Part shown: piece by piece, positions 23,375-31,966 of the stretch | Numbering within the stretch: the first letter of the stretch is position 1 | Layout of the letters: each line of letters starts with the position of its first letter | Assembly: GCF_016428855.1 (NCBI RefSeq) | Contig: NZ_JAELTN010000053.1 | Coordinates: 1-33,928 of the forward strand | Length of the DNA stretch: 33,928 nucleotides | Direction: 5' to 3' | Source of the DNA: Pedobacter sp. ASV28 | Lineage (GTDB): Bacteria > Bacteroidota > Bacteroidia > Sphingobacteriales > Sphingobacteriaceae | Program-made: the position numbers and the translations under genes | Notes under the pieces: model-generated | What the model was told of the DNA's origin: nothing | The model's database searches: none | What the model saw: the letters and a program-made list of their open reading frames with translations, nothing else

Positions 23375-24276
23375 TACCAATCTAAGAGTTCTAAAATACG
23401 ATTAAGGTCTTCGCCACTCACAAAAGGAATCTCTATGGCTCCTTTTCCATTATCTTTGACCTTAAGTTTCACCTTGGTCGCAAATTTAGTAGCAAGATCA
23501 TTTTGTAGCTTTTGGTATTCAAAAGATATTCCTTCCGATTTAACAGGTTGTGATTTGATCTGTACATGATGAATACCGCGTACCAATTCTTCCACCTTAC
23601 GCACAGACAAACCTTTGTCTATAATCTCTTGGTGTATGAACAATTGTTTATCTGTTTCTTCTACAGAAATCAATGCCCTTGCATGTCCCATAGAGATTTT
23701 TCCATCGCGAATGGAAGCTTGAATGACTGGCGGAAGCTTGAGTAACCTCAAATAGTTACTTACTGTTGTTCTGTTCTTACCTACACGTTCGCCTAACTGC
23801 TCTGCCTTTAGGTTACACTCATCTATCATCTGCTGAAAGCTTAGGGCTACCTCAATTGCATTTAGATTTTCACGCTGTATGTTTTCGATCAAGGCCATTT
23901 CCAGCATCTGCTGGTTATCTGCTGTACGTATATATGCAGGTATTTCAGTAAGTCCAGCCAATTTCGAAGCCCTAAATCTTCGCTCTCCTGAAATCAGCTG
24001 ATATTTATTCTCGTTCTTTCTAACTGTAATAGGCTGTATCAATCCCTGAACCCTTATCGAATCGGCAAGTTCATTTAAGGCCACTTGATCAAATTCGGTA
24101 CGTGGTTGATAAGGATTAGTTTCAATATCATTGAGACTGATATGGCTAATACTACCCACCGCAGGAGTGGTATCAATACTTTCTATGGCAGATTTGGTCG
24201 TGTTAACAGTTTCGTTATCATCCAAAAGCGCACTTAACCCTTTACCTAATCCTGTTTTTCGCTGAAAAGATGTCAT
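23374..24276 (-). CDS. parB: Chromosome partitioning protein ParB
   Basis: The 300-aa protein binds parS and slides on DNA as a CTP-dependent clamp. The N-terminus carries an ParA-interacting KTGLGKGLSALLDD motif. The CTP-binding motif GERRFRA is at 97-103, after IETNPYQPR. A helix-turn-helix is visible in the centre (LGERVGKNRTTVSNYLRLL), and the C-terminus is a dimerisation-like region (ILELLDW). It is cotranscribed with parA (9 bp gap) and its stop overlaps the start of the DUF5683 gene. No parS match was found in this window. Confidence 0.96.
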   Translation of the reverse strand: MTSFQRKTGLGKGLSALLDDNETVNTTKSAIESIDTTPAVGSISHISLNDIETNPYQPRTEFDQVALNELADSIRVQGLIQPITVRKNENKYQLISGERRFRASKLAGLTEIPAYIRTADNQQMLEMALIENIQRENLNAIEVALSFQQMIDECNLKAEQLGERVGKNRTTVSNYLRLLKLPPVIQASIRDGKISMGHARALISVEETDKQLFIHQEIIDKGLSVRKVEELVRGIHHVQIKSQPVKSEGISFEYQKLQNDLATKFATKVKLKVKDNGKGAIEIPFVSGEDLNRILELLDW

Positions 24277-24285
24277 CTATAATTT

Positions 24286-25089
24286 CTAAATGGTTGCCGT
24301 TTTAACTTTCTGTTCCTCTTTAACCAATCCGTTTTTGCGAACAATTTCTCTTGCCAAGTTTAAATAGTTAATGGCTCCCTTACAATTTGCATCATGCATA
24401 ATTACCGATACACCATAGCTAGGTGCCTCACTCAAACGGGTATTACGCTGAATAATGGTTTCGAAAACAAGGTCCTGAAAATGTGTTTTTACTTCTTCTA
24501 CCACTTGGTTAGATAAACGCAGCCTTACGTCGTACATCGTCAATAGAATTCCTTCTATTTCCAAGGCAGGGTTTAACCTGTTCTGTACAATTTTGATGGT
24601 ATTCAATAGTTTACCCAATCCCTCCAAGGCAAAATACTCACATTGCACCGGAATAATTACCGAATCGGCAGCAGTAAGAGAGTTGATCGTAATTAAACCT
24701 AACGATGGCGAACAATCGATAATGATAAAATCATACTGGTCTTTGATCTTCTCCAATACCGCTTTCATTTTATACTCTCGGTTGCTCAGATTGATCATCT
24801 CTATTTCGGCACCCACCAGATCAATATGAGCTGGAAGTAGGTCCAGATTAGGTGTATCTGTCTTTACAATGGCATCGGCGGGTTCAACATCATTGATAAT
24901 GCATTCATAAATGCTGTTTTTGATGTTTCTTGGATCAAAACCTATACCCGATGTAGAGTTGGCCTGAGGGTCTGCATCAACCAAAAGGGTCTTATACTCC
25001 AAAACGGCCAAACTGGCTGCTAGATTAATAGACGAAGTGGTTTTTCCTACTCCTCCTTTTTGGTTCGCTAAAGCAATAATCTTACTCAT
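24286..25089 (-). CDS. parA: Chromosome partitioning ATPase ParA/Soj
   Basis: The 267-aa ATPase has the deviant Walker A KGGVGKTTSSINLAASL near the N-terminus (residues 10-26), DADPQANSTSG (Walker A' region), FIIIDCSPSLGLITINSL (Walker B) and QNRLNPALEIEGILLTMYD. It moves ParB-parS complexes along the nucleoid. It is the first gene of the operon parA-parB-DUF5683-dapB-lepB. Its upstream spacer (25090-25266) is divergent with the flavoprotein gene. The length is normal. Confidence 0.97.
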   Translation of the reverse strand: MSKIIALANQKGGVGKTTSSINLAASLAVLEYKTLLVDADPQANSTSGIGFDPRNIKNSIYECIINDVEPADAIVKTDTPNLDLLPAHIDLVGAEIEMINLSNREYKMKAVLEKIKDQYDFIIIDCSPSLGLITINSLTAADSVIIPVQCEYFALEGLGKLLNTIKIVQNRLNPALEIEGILLTMYDVRLRLSNQVVEEVKTHFQDLVFETIIQRNTRLSEAPSYGVSVIMHDANCKGAINYLNLAREIVRKNGLVKEEQKVKTATI

Positions 25090-25156
25090 TTATTTTCCTT
25101 GAAGTGGCCACAACTTGTAGCGGCTTAATTTTAAACAAAAATTCTCTAAAAAATGC

Positions 25157-25164
25157 TAATTTTG
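25157..25164 (+). promoter_or_regulatory. -7 box candidate for the flavoprotein gene
   Basis: TAATTTTG fits TAnnTTTG in the divergent parA/flavoprotein spacer, about 100 bp before the ATG at 25267. No TTG is seen at the expected -33 distance, so confidence is low. Confidence 0.3.
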
Positions 25165-25266
25165 CAATGTTTAGGCATCTTTTAACAATTAGCTAAGATA
25201 CAAACTAAAACTAAATAATAGTATCAAAGCGGGGCGTGTTTTAAACATCTTATTAACAATTTTCAT

Positions 25267-25788
25267 ATGATTACCATTATAGCCGGCACCAATAGACCCA
25301 ATAGCAATACGTTAAAAGTCGCCAAATATTATGAAAAGCAATTGGCAGAAAAGGGCTTAGCCAGCACATTGTTTGACCTACAGGATTTACCTGCCAATTT
25401 TATAGCCACAGACCTCTACGGAAAGAGAAGTGAGGCCTTTGAAAAAATACAGGAACTCATCACCCAAACCCGTAAATTTCTGTTTGTGATCCCCGAATAT
25501 AACGGAAGTTTTCCGGGCGTACTAAAAGCCTTCATCGATGCCTGTATATTCCCTGAAAGTTTTTATGACAAAAAAGCTTGTCTGGTAGGTATCTCTTCTG
25601 GTAAATATGGCAATATTAGAGGCATTGAACATTTTAATGGGGTTTGCGCCTACCTACACCTACATGTGATGCCACTTCGGCTGCATATCCCCTATATTAA
25701 ACAGGAACTAAATGAACATGGAGCACTTTTCATGGAAGACACCTTAAAATTCACCAACCAGCAGATCGATAAATTTATAGCTTATTAA
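25267..25788 (+). CDS. NADPH-dependent FMN reductase family protein
   Basis: The 173-aa flavodoxin-like protein starts MITIIAGTNRPNSNTLKVA, with the SxRxxS/NTxK phosphate-binding loop of FMN_red proteins. PEYNGSFPGVLKAFID and the SSGKYGNIRG segment follow, as in NAD(P)H:quinone or azo-type oxidoreductases such as ArsH/YhdA relatives. Cytoplasmic, with FMN as expected cofactor. The physiological substrate is unknown. It is divergent from parA and has no operon partner. Confidence 0.88.
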   Translation: MITIIAGTNRPNSNTLKVAKYYEKQLAEKGLASTLFDLQDLPANFIATDLYGKRSEAFEKIQELITQTRKFLFVIPEYNGSFPGVLKAFIDACIFPESFYDKKACLVGISSGKYGNIRGIEHFNGVCAYLHLHVMPLRLHIPYIKQELNEHGALFMEDTLKFTNQQIDKFIAY

Positions 25789-25844
25789 ACTGAATTTAGT
25801 TCACTGGAATTCGGCTACAAATGGCCAACCATTAATACCTAACT

Positions 25845-26924
25845 CTAATGTTGTGCCAAAGCGTAAACAGCAAACGAAGCCAACCAATGGTCGCCCCCAT
25901 AGTTTCCTTTAAAAATGAGTGGTAGGGCGTTCGCTAAAAAATGATCGGACGTTTCATTAAAACGACGTTTCCAAGGGTGATTTTCTGGCAACTGTGCAGC
26001 AATGCCCCTCATACACCAGGCACGTGTGAACGACAGTCCCACCAAATGAACCGTCTGATAGTCGCTTAGGTCACTGATAATAGGCATATCACCAATCTGC
26101 TGAACACTCCTTTCTTCATAAAATTTATCCAACCAGGTTACAAACTCTTCCTTAGCCAATACCCTTCTCATCAAATCAGCAATTTCCAGGCTCGGAGAAA
26201 AGAAATCTGAACCATCAGGTTCCAAATAAGCAGGCGTTTGCTCATTTTTCAAATAAAAGCTTTTGGCCTTATCAACAACCTGCTGTTCGAATGTTTTATT
26301 TCCCAAAACTCTTGCCCAATCTAATGCAAATACCAAACCAAAGGCCGTATTTCCGTGCACGCCAGTACGGTTGGGGTAGGTCTGCTTTGGCAGATACGCT
26401 TTCCAAAGGCTTAAAATTTGTTGGGTTAAGGGCTGCAATGCGGCATGCCATTTCTTGGCCAGAGGGCTTTTCCATTCATAAAGCTCCTGATCCAGTTTTA
26501 GCAACCAGGCCCAACCATATGTCCGTTCAAATGTTTTGGCCACCTCATACTTAGAAAAATACTCGGCTTCTGCCTTCATATTCGCTAGTGTAAAAGTCTT
26601 ATTTAACTGGTCTATAAGCTGTTCCTTATACTTAAGATCAGGAAAAGTTTTCAGCAGATGTACCAACATCCAATGCCCATGAACCGAACTGTGCCAGTCA
26701 AAACAACCGTAAAAAACAGGATGTAATTCTGACGGCAGCAGCTTGTTGTCTACTTCGGTATTCGCTACATGTGAAGTTTTATTAGGAAACTCCTTATTGA
26801 TACAGCCCAAGGGAAGCACAGCCAGTTTTTCGGCATTCTCCTGGTTTAGCCTAGGTGCCGTTTGTGCATAACCATGCAGCGCTCCCACCAAAAGGCAAAA
26901 CCCTAACATTAATTTAAGGTTCAT
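25845..26924 (-). CDS. DUF2891 family secreted protein
   Basis: The 359-aa protein has a signal peptide (KLMLGFCLLVGALHGYAQ), followed by the DUF2891 core: HPVFYGCFDWHSSVHGHWML near residue 68, YGWAWLLKLDQEL near 134, and SPSLEIADLMRRVL near 235. The helical repeat pattern resembles an (alpha/alpha)6 barrel, a fold used by glycosidases, but no activity is established for the family. A DWHSSVHGHW motif with several His, Asp and Trp residues looks like a catalytic or metal site, which is inference. It probably acts in the periplasm. It has no clear operon partner, though the gene upstream (26955-27407) is 30 bp away on the same strand. Confidence 0.88.
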   Translation of the reverse strand: MNLKLMLGFCLLVGALHGYAQTAPRLNQENAEKLAVLPLGCINKEFPNKTSHVANTEVDNKLLPSELHPVFYGCFDWHSSVHGHWMLVHLLKTFPDLKYKEQLIDQLNKTFTLANMKAEAEYFSKYEVAKTFERTYGWAWLLKLDQELYEWKSPLAKKWHAALQPLTQQILSLWKAYLPKQTYPNRTGVHGNTAFGLVFALDWARVLGNKTFEQQVVDKAKSFYLKNEQTPAYLEPDGSDFFSPSLEIADLMRRVLAKEEFVTWLDKFYEERSVQQIGDMPIISDLSDYQTVHLVGLSFTRAWCMRGIAAQLPENHPWKRRFNETSDHFLANALPLIFKGNYGGDHWLASFAVYALAQH

Positions 26925-26954
26925 ATGTTATAATCGTTCTTCTTGAATATTAAC

Positions 26955-27407
26955 CTAAAGTGTAAACCTGATCCACTTATCACCTTCATACCCAAATATA
27001 AAATGTCCTGGGTGGAGTATCTCGGCCAAGTCTTCAATCAATCCAACCGCCTCCTCCACCTTATTTCTACGATAATCATCTGCCAATAGGCACACCCTAT
27101 TAAATGCTACAGCTGGCCAAGCCTCATTAAATAGCACGGGTGCTAACCTCATCAAATCCTCTAACGACTTTCCATCTTCATAAAAAACCACATAAGCAGC
27201 TTCTATGGGATCCGTGGTTAAACTTGCGCCCGCAAATTCGGCCAGCTCTCCCAATTTAAGATGCGGATGCCCCAAAGAATCTAGAAAGCACACAGGCACT
27301 TTATCTATAAATTTGATCTTATGTTCCACAATAGCTATTCTTTCTTCCAATTCTGCACGTAAATCCAAATTGTTTTCGCTATTTATAAGGTCATTTAAAA
27401 AAGACAT
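26955..27407 (-). CDS. Hypothetical protein, possibly periplasmic-binding-like fold without signal peptide
   Basis: The protein has 150 residues without a signal peptide or membrane segment. The pattern VPVCFLDSLGHPHLKLGELAEFAGA, then DPIEAAYVVFYEDGKSLEDL and KVEEAVGLIEDLAEILHPGHF, weakly resembles one lobe of BtuF/FecB-type metal-chelate-binding proteins. It is far shorter than a full binding protein. It could be a cytoplasmic relative or a degenerate copy. It is divergent from the peptide-binding lipoprotein gene and has its own promoter candidate. I do not assign a function. Confidence 0.6.
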   Translation of the reverse strand: MSFLNDLINSENNLDLRAELEERIAIVEHKIKFIDKVPVCFLDSLGHPHLKLGELAEFAGASLTTDPIEAAYVVFYEDGKSLEDLMRLAPVLFNEAWPAVAFNRVCLLADDYRRNKVEEAVGLIEDLAEILHPGHFIFGYEGDKWIRFTL

Positions 27408-27429
27408 CTGATTTATTTATTAATTTGTA

Positions 27430-27461
27430 CAAAAATACTATTCCTTAACCGATGCCTACAA
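27430..27461 (-). promoter_or_regulatory. Bacteroidota-type promoter for the 150-aa gene
   Basis: Read on the minus strand, TTG (27461-27459) is followed after 21 bp by TATTTTTG (27437-27430), fitting TTG-N17-23-TAnnTTTG. The predicted start lies about 15 bp before the ATG at 27407. The -33 element overlaps the first codons of the divergent lipoprotein gene. Confidence 0.5.
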
Positions 27462-29086
27462 TTAAAAACAATATATTTTGGATCTGCTGCCTGGCCTTCT
27501 TCTTTTCCTGTAAAAACGATGATGCCAATCAACATAAAAAAATCTTCAACATTAACCTCGATCAAAACCTTACTTCCCTAGATCCGGCTTTTGCCCGTAA
27601 CCAGAATGCCATTTGGATGACCAACCAAATTTTTAATGGCCTGGTACAAGTAGATTCGGCATTAAACACCGTCCCCTGTATTGCTAAATCTTGGAACATC
27701 TCTACTGATGGGCTCACTTATACATTTAACCTTAGAACCGATGTTTTTTTTCATGATGACCCTTTATTTAAAAAAGGAAAGGGCAGAAAAGTTGTGGCTC
27801 AAGATTTTACGTATAGTTTTTTCCGATTGATAGACCCAAAGGTCGCCTCTTCTGGCGGATGGATTTTTAGCGACAAGGTAAAAGATATCCATAGTTTTGT
27901 AGCGATAAATGATAGCACCTTCCAAGTTAAGCTTCTGAAACCATTTCCTGCATTCATGAACTTACTTACTGCCCAATACTGTTCCGTTGTGCCCAAAGAA
28001 GTGGTAGAACATTACGGCAAGGATTTTAGGAATCATCCAATAGGTACCGGCCCCTTTAAATTTAAGTATTGGAAAGAAGATGAAGTACTGGTATTACTAA
28101 AAAACGAACATTATTTTGAGAAAGATAGCCACCACCAGCAACTGCCCTATCTTGACGCCATCAAGGCCACCTTCATTAATGATAAGCAAAGTGCCTTCAT
28201 GAATTTCCTAAAAAAGGACCTGGATTTCTTCTACAGTGTAGACGGAAGTTATAGGGATGATATCTTGACCAAAAGCGGCCGAATGACCAGCAAATACAAA
28301 GGCAAATTCCAATTGATAAAAGGTCCTTATCTATGCACAGAATATGTAGGCATTTTGGTAGATACCAGCAAAGTGATTGTAAAAAACTCTCCCTTGCGCA
28401 TAAAAAAGGTAAGACAAGCCATTAACTACGCCATAGATCGGGAAAAACTGATTAAATACCTACGCAATAGTATTGGTACGCCAGCTACCTCGGGCTTTAT
28501 ACCCAAGGGCATGCCCGGTTTCGACAGTACAAAAGTCAAAGGTTATCATTACAACCCCGCATTGGCCGAAAAACTTTTGGCAGAGGCAGGTTTCCCCAAT
28601 GGAAAGGGTATGCCTGAAATTAAGCTGAGCACTTCTACCACCTATAAAGACCTCATTGAGTTTATTCAGGGCGAGCTGAACAACATTGGAATAAAGGTTA
28701 AAGTTGATGTAAGTCCCAGTGCCAGTTTAAGGGACCTCATGTCCAAAAATGAAGTTGGTTTCTTTAGGGGATCTTGGATTGCCGATTATCCAGACGGAGA
28801 AAATTATCTTTCGGTATTCTACTCCAAAAACAAGGTCCCTTTCGGGCCAAACTATACAGGTTATTTCAACAAAGAATTCGACAGGCTTTTTGAACAAAGC
28901 TATTATGAAAACGATACCAAAAAAAGATATGAGCTTTACCAAAAAATGGACAATATGGTATTGGAAAATGCCTCTGTAGTTCCTATCCTATATGATCAGT
29001 CTGTCGTAATGTTGCAAAACAATATAAGTGGCTACAATTTCAACCCATTAAGCCTGATGATTTTAAAAAGGGTTAAAAAGGCATAA
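27452..29086 (+). CDS. Oligopeptide/nickel-type ABC transporter substrate-binding lipoprotein
   Basis: The 544-aa protein has a lipoprotein signal peptide with a lipobox ending at Cys20 (FFFSCKND). The SBP_bac_5 family pattern follows: NLTSLDPAFARNQNAIWMTN, NQIFNGLVQVD, SWNISTDGLTYTFNLR, DFTYSFFRLIDPK, GTGPFKF, RQAINYAIDREKLIKYL and LAEAGFPNGKGMPEI. It is predicted to be anchored in an envelope membrane and to bind peptides or similar ligands. No permease or ATPase genes are beside it, so it is an orphan binding protein whose transporter is encoded elsewhere. The length is usual for the family. Confidence 0.9.
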   Translation: MPTIKNNIFWICCLAFFFSCKNDDANQHKKIFNINLDQNLTSLDPAFARNQNAIWMTNQIFNGLVQVDSALNTVPCIAKSWNISTDGLTYTFNLRTDVFFHDDPLFKKGKGRKVVAQDFTYSFFRLIDPKVASSGGWIFSDKVKDIHSFVAINDSTFQVKLLKPFPAFMNLLTAQYCSVVPKEVVEHYGKDFRNHPIGTGPFKFKYWKEDEVLVLLKNEHYFEKDSHHQQLPYLDAIKATFINDKQSAFMNFLKKDLDFFYSVDGSYRDDILTKSGRMTSKYKGKFQLIKGPYLCTEYVGILVDTSKVIVKNSPLRIKKVRQAINYAIDREKLIKYLRNSIGTPATSGFIPKGMPGFDSTKVKGYHYNPALAEKLLAEAGFPNGKGMPEIKLSTSTTYKDLIEFIQGELNNIGIKVKVDVSPSASLRDLMSKNEVGFFRGSWIADYPDGENYLSVFYSKNKVPFGPNYTGYFNKEFDRLFEQSYYENDTKKRYELYQKMDNMVLENASVVPILYDQSVVMLQNNISGYNFNPLSLMILKRVKKA

Positions 29087-29088
29087 TT

Positions 29089-29307
29089 TCAGGTTAAGCT
29101 TTCGCGGTATTCTTGTTGTAGCTGCAACAAGCACTTGGCGCACAAGCAGCCGTCATACAGTTCGCTCACGTGTTGAACTTCGTTTATGCTCAATTGTACT
29201 ACACTACACTGACATTTGGTATAAGCATTGGCCTTGCACTCTATGGCCGTACCGCATCTCTCGCAAGAGATGATCTCGTGTTTACTATGGCTAAATGATT
29301 TGTTCAT
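29089..29307 (-). CDS. Cysteine-rich CWC family protein
   Basis: The 72-aa protein has cysteine pairs in CERCGTAIEC, KCQC and CLCAKCLL, a pattern that matches the CWC (cysteine-rich) family and suggests zinc binding. The N-terminus is short and basic (MNKSFSHSKHE). It is convergent with the lipoprotein gene, with only 2 bp between the stops. Its function is unknown. Upstream lie a tandem 8-bp repeat and a long inverted repeat. Confidence 0.85.
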   Translation of the reverse strand: MNKSFSHSKHEIISCERCGTAIECKANAYTKCQCSVVQLSINEVQHVSELYDGCLCAKCLLQLQQEYRESLT

Positions 29308-29316
29308 GAGTTCATG

Positions 29317-29366
29317 AGTTCATTTGTCATGATGGAAAATACTAATTAACCATTGACAAATGAACT
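29317..29366. repeat. 13-bp perfect inverted repeat upstream of the CWC gene
   Basis: AGTTCATTTGTCA at 29317-29329 is the exact complement of 29354-29366, with a 24-nt loop. Just before it, CATGAGTT is repeated in tandem at about 29305-29320. It may be a fixed intergenic repeat, an operator pair or an mRNA hairpin. Confidence 0.6.
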
Positions 29367-29384
29367 AAAAGCAAAAGTACGGAC

Positions 29385-29420
29385 AAAAAATAAGGTTCTG
29401 AACTTTCGTCCAAAACCTTA
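29385..29420 (-). terminator. Candidate terminator of the nrdBA operon
   Basis: On the minus strand TAAGGTT and AACCTTA (7 bp, 16-nt loop) are followed by six T residues. It lies about 60 bp after the nrdA stop. Confidence 0.5.
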
Positions 29421-29444
29421 CTTTATTATTGCCTTTCAAAAATT

Positions 29445-29480
29445 CATCTTTCCGGCTTTCGGACTTCCGACTTTCTGACT
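29445..29480. repeat. Short degenerate tandem repeat after nrdA
   Basis: A CTTTCCGG/CTTTCGGACTTCCGACTTTCTGAC stretch (read in parts) is built of near-repeats of GACTTNC. It is non-coding and lies just downstream of nrdA. It is probably a simple intergenic repeat typical of such genomes. Confidence 0.35.
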
Positions 29481-29483
29481 ATT

Positions 29484-31862
29484 TTATCCTGAACAGCTAA
29501 TACAACCTTCTTCCATAGTGCAAACCGGCCCTTCGATAATTTCTTCGGCCGCATTATTGATCACTTCAGGAATAACTGCTTCCATGGCCTTACCACCTTG
29601 GTTCTCTACCGTAAATTTCACTGCTTGTGAAGCCGCTTGTGTACGTAGATAGTACATACCCGTTTTCAGACCTTTCTTCCAGGCATAGAAATGCATTGAA
29701 GTTAATTTTGAAGTATTCGGTGCATTGATAAACAAGTTCAATGATTGCGATTGGCAAATATAAGCTCCCCTATCCGCAGCCATATCGATGATGTTACGCA
29801 TTTTAATCTCCCAAACGGTTTTGTACAATTCCTTGATATAATCTGGAATTTCTGGAATATCTTGAATAGAGCCATTGGCCAAGATAATCCTGTCTTTCAT
29901 TTGTGGAGTCCACAAGCCTAAAGCGACTAGGTCTTTTAGTAAATGTTTATTCACCACAATAAACTCACCACTTAGTACTCTTCTGGTATAAATGTTCGAG
30001 GTATATGGCTCAAAACATTCATTGTTGCCCAAGATTTGTGAAGTAGAAGCTGTAGGCATTGGTGCCACCAATAGTGAATTGTAAACACCTTTTTTCACCA
30101 CACGCTTTCTCAAGCTTTCCCAATCCCAACGGTTACTTTCTGGAGTTACTCCCCATAAATCGAACTGAAACTGCCCTTTTGAAAGTGGCGAACCTTTAAA
30201 TGTCTTGTACGCACCGTGTTTCTCTGCCAGATCAGCCGAAGCGGTCATAGCGGCGAAATAGATCGTTTCAAATATATCTTTGTTCAATTGTTTAGCAGAA
30301 TCGCTCTCAAAAGGATAACGCATTAAAATAAATGCATCTGCCAAGCCCTGCACCCCTAAACCAACCGGACGGTGGCGAAGGTTCGAGTTTTCTGCTTCTT
30401 TAACAGGATAGTAGTTGTGATCAATAATCTTATTTAAATTTAATGTAGTTTGATAGGTTACATCATATAATTTTTGATGGTCAAACTCGCCATTAATTAC
30501 ATATCTAGGTAAAGCCAACGAAGCCAGGTTACAAACAGCTACTTCATCTTTTGAAGTATACTCAATAATTTCGGTACACAAGTTAGAACTTTTGATCGTT
30601 CCTAGGTTTTGTTGGTTCGATTTACTATTTGCCGCATCTTTGTACAACAAGTAAGGTGTACCGGTTTCAATTTGCGAATCTAAAATGGCGAACCATAATT
30701 CTTGTGCTTTTACTACTTTACGGGCTCTTCCCTCTTTTTCATATTTTGCATAAAGCTTATTAAATTCTTCACTATGACAATCGGCCAAACCTGGTGCCTC
30801 GTCTGGAGAGAACAAGCTCCAATCACCATTTTCTTCTACACGTTGCATAAACAGATCGCAAATCCAAAGTGCATAGAACAAATCACGTGCACGCATTTCC
30901 TCTTTACCATGATTTTTACGTAAATCTAGGAATTCGAAAACATCGGCATGCCAAGGCTCTAAATAAATGGCAAAGGCACCTTTACGTTTACCACCACCTT
31001 GATCTACATAGCGAGCGGTATCATTAAATACACGCAACATGGGCACAATACCATTGCTGGTTCCATTGGTACCACCAATATAGGCTCCGGTTGCACGGAT
31101 ATTATGGATACTCAAACCGATACCACCTGCACTTTGAGAAATTTTGGCAGTTTGTTTCAGGGTATCGTAAATACCTTCAATACTATCATCCTGCATGGTT
31201 AACAAGAAACATGATGACATTTGAGGTTTTGGGGTAGCTGCATTGAACAAAGTTGGCGTAGCATGTGTAAACCAACGTTCGCTCATCAGATTATAGGTTT
31301 TGATTACACTATCGATATCCTCTTTATGGATACCTACCGATACACGCATAAACAAATGTTGTGGGCGTTCAACAATTTGGCCATTTACCTTTAGAAGATA
31401 GGATTTTTCTAAGGTCTTAAAGCCAAAATAATCAAAGCCAAAATCCCTATCATATATAATGGTACTATCTAAGATATCGGCATGGGTATTGATCACCTCC
31501 CAAACATCATCGGCAATTAGTGAAGCCGATTTATCCGTCTTAGGATCAACATAGTTGTACAACAACTCCATTGTTTTAGAAAATGACTTAATGGTATTCT
31601 TATGCAAATTGGAAACTGCAATACGTGATGCCAACAAAGCATAGTCAGGATGCTTGGTGGTTAAGGAGGCAGCCGTTTCTGCTGCAAGATTATCGAGTTC
31701 TGATGTCGTAACACCATCATAAAGCCCTTCTATTACCTTTTTGGCAACATCAATAGGGTCTACTAATTCTGCATTAAAACCATAACATAACTTCTCAATC
31801 CGAGCGGTTATCTTATCAAACTTTACCGCTTCCTTACGGCCATCTCTTTTTATTACAAACAT
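29484..31862 (-). CDS. nrdA: Ribonucleoside-diphosphate reductase, alpha subunit (class I)
   Basis: The 792-aa catalytic subunit reduces ribonucleotides to deoxyribonucleotides. Residues 1-90 form an ATP-cone allosteric domain (MFVIKRDGRKEAVKFDKITA). The barrel contains MSSCFLLTMQDD (active-site Cys), GGIGLSIHNIRATG, DQGGGKRKGAFAIYLEPWH and SSNLCTEIIEY with the catalytic Asn, Cys and Glu. PMPTASTSQILGNNECFEPYTS is the conserved substrate loop. The C-terminus ends in GCISCSG with the redox pair. It follows nrdB by 104 bp and is likely in one operon with it. The length fits class I with one ATP cone. Confidence 0.97.
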   Translation of the reverse strand: MFVIKRDGRKEAVKFDKITARIEKLCYGFNAELVDPIDVAKKVIEGLYDGVTTSELDNLAAETAASLTTKHPDYALLASRIAVSNLHKNTIKSFSKTMELLYNYVDPKTDKSASLIADDVWEVINTHADILDSTIIYDRDFGFDYFGFKTLEKSYLLKVNGQIVERPQHLFMRVSVGIHKEDIDSVIKTYNLMSERWFTHATPTLFNAATPKPQMSSCFLLTMQDDSIEGIYDTLKQTAKISQSAGGIGLSIHNIRATGAYIGGTNGTSNGIVPMLRVFNDTARYVDQGGGKRKGAFAIYLEPWHADVFEFLDLRKNHGKEEMRARDLFYALWICDLFMQRVEENGDWSLFSPDEAPGLADCHSEEFNKLYAKYEKEGRARKVVKAQELWFAILDSQIETGTPYLLYKDAANSKSNQQNLGTIKSSNLCTEIIEYTSKDEVAVCNLASLALPRYVINGEFDHQKLYDVTYQTTLNLNKIIDHNYYPVKEAENSNLRHRPVGLGVQGLADAFILMRYPFESDSAKQLNKDIFETIYFAAMTASADLAEKHGAYKTFKGSPLSKGQFQFDLWGVTPESNRWDWESLRKRVVKKGVYNSLLVAPMPTASTSQILGNNECFEPYTSNIYTRRVLSGEFIVVNKHLLKDLVALGLWTPQMKDRIILANGSIQDIPEIPDYIKELYKTVWEIKMRNIIDMAADRGAYICQSQSLNLFINAPNTSKLTSMHFYAWKKGLKTGMYYLRTQAASQAVKFTVENQGGKAMEAVIPEVINNAAEEIIEGPVCTMEEGCISCSG

Positions 31863-31966
31863 CCTTACAAAATTTTATTGGTGCATGCTTACACATTGGC
31901 ACCTGGTTTCAAAATATTATCTTATTGGAAACTGCCTAACCAGCACATCCAAAGCTCAAATCACTA

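Noticed and set aside
22700..29200. parS sites or a replication origin near parAB
   Set aside because: No TGTTNCACGTGNAACA-like 16-mer was seen; the CACGTG hits at about 26023 and 29167 lack the flanking arms.
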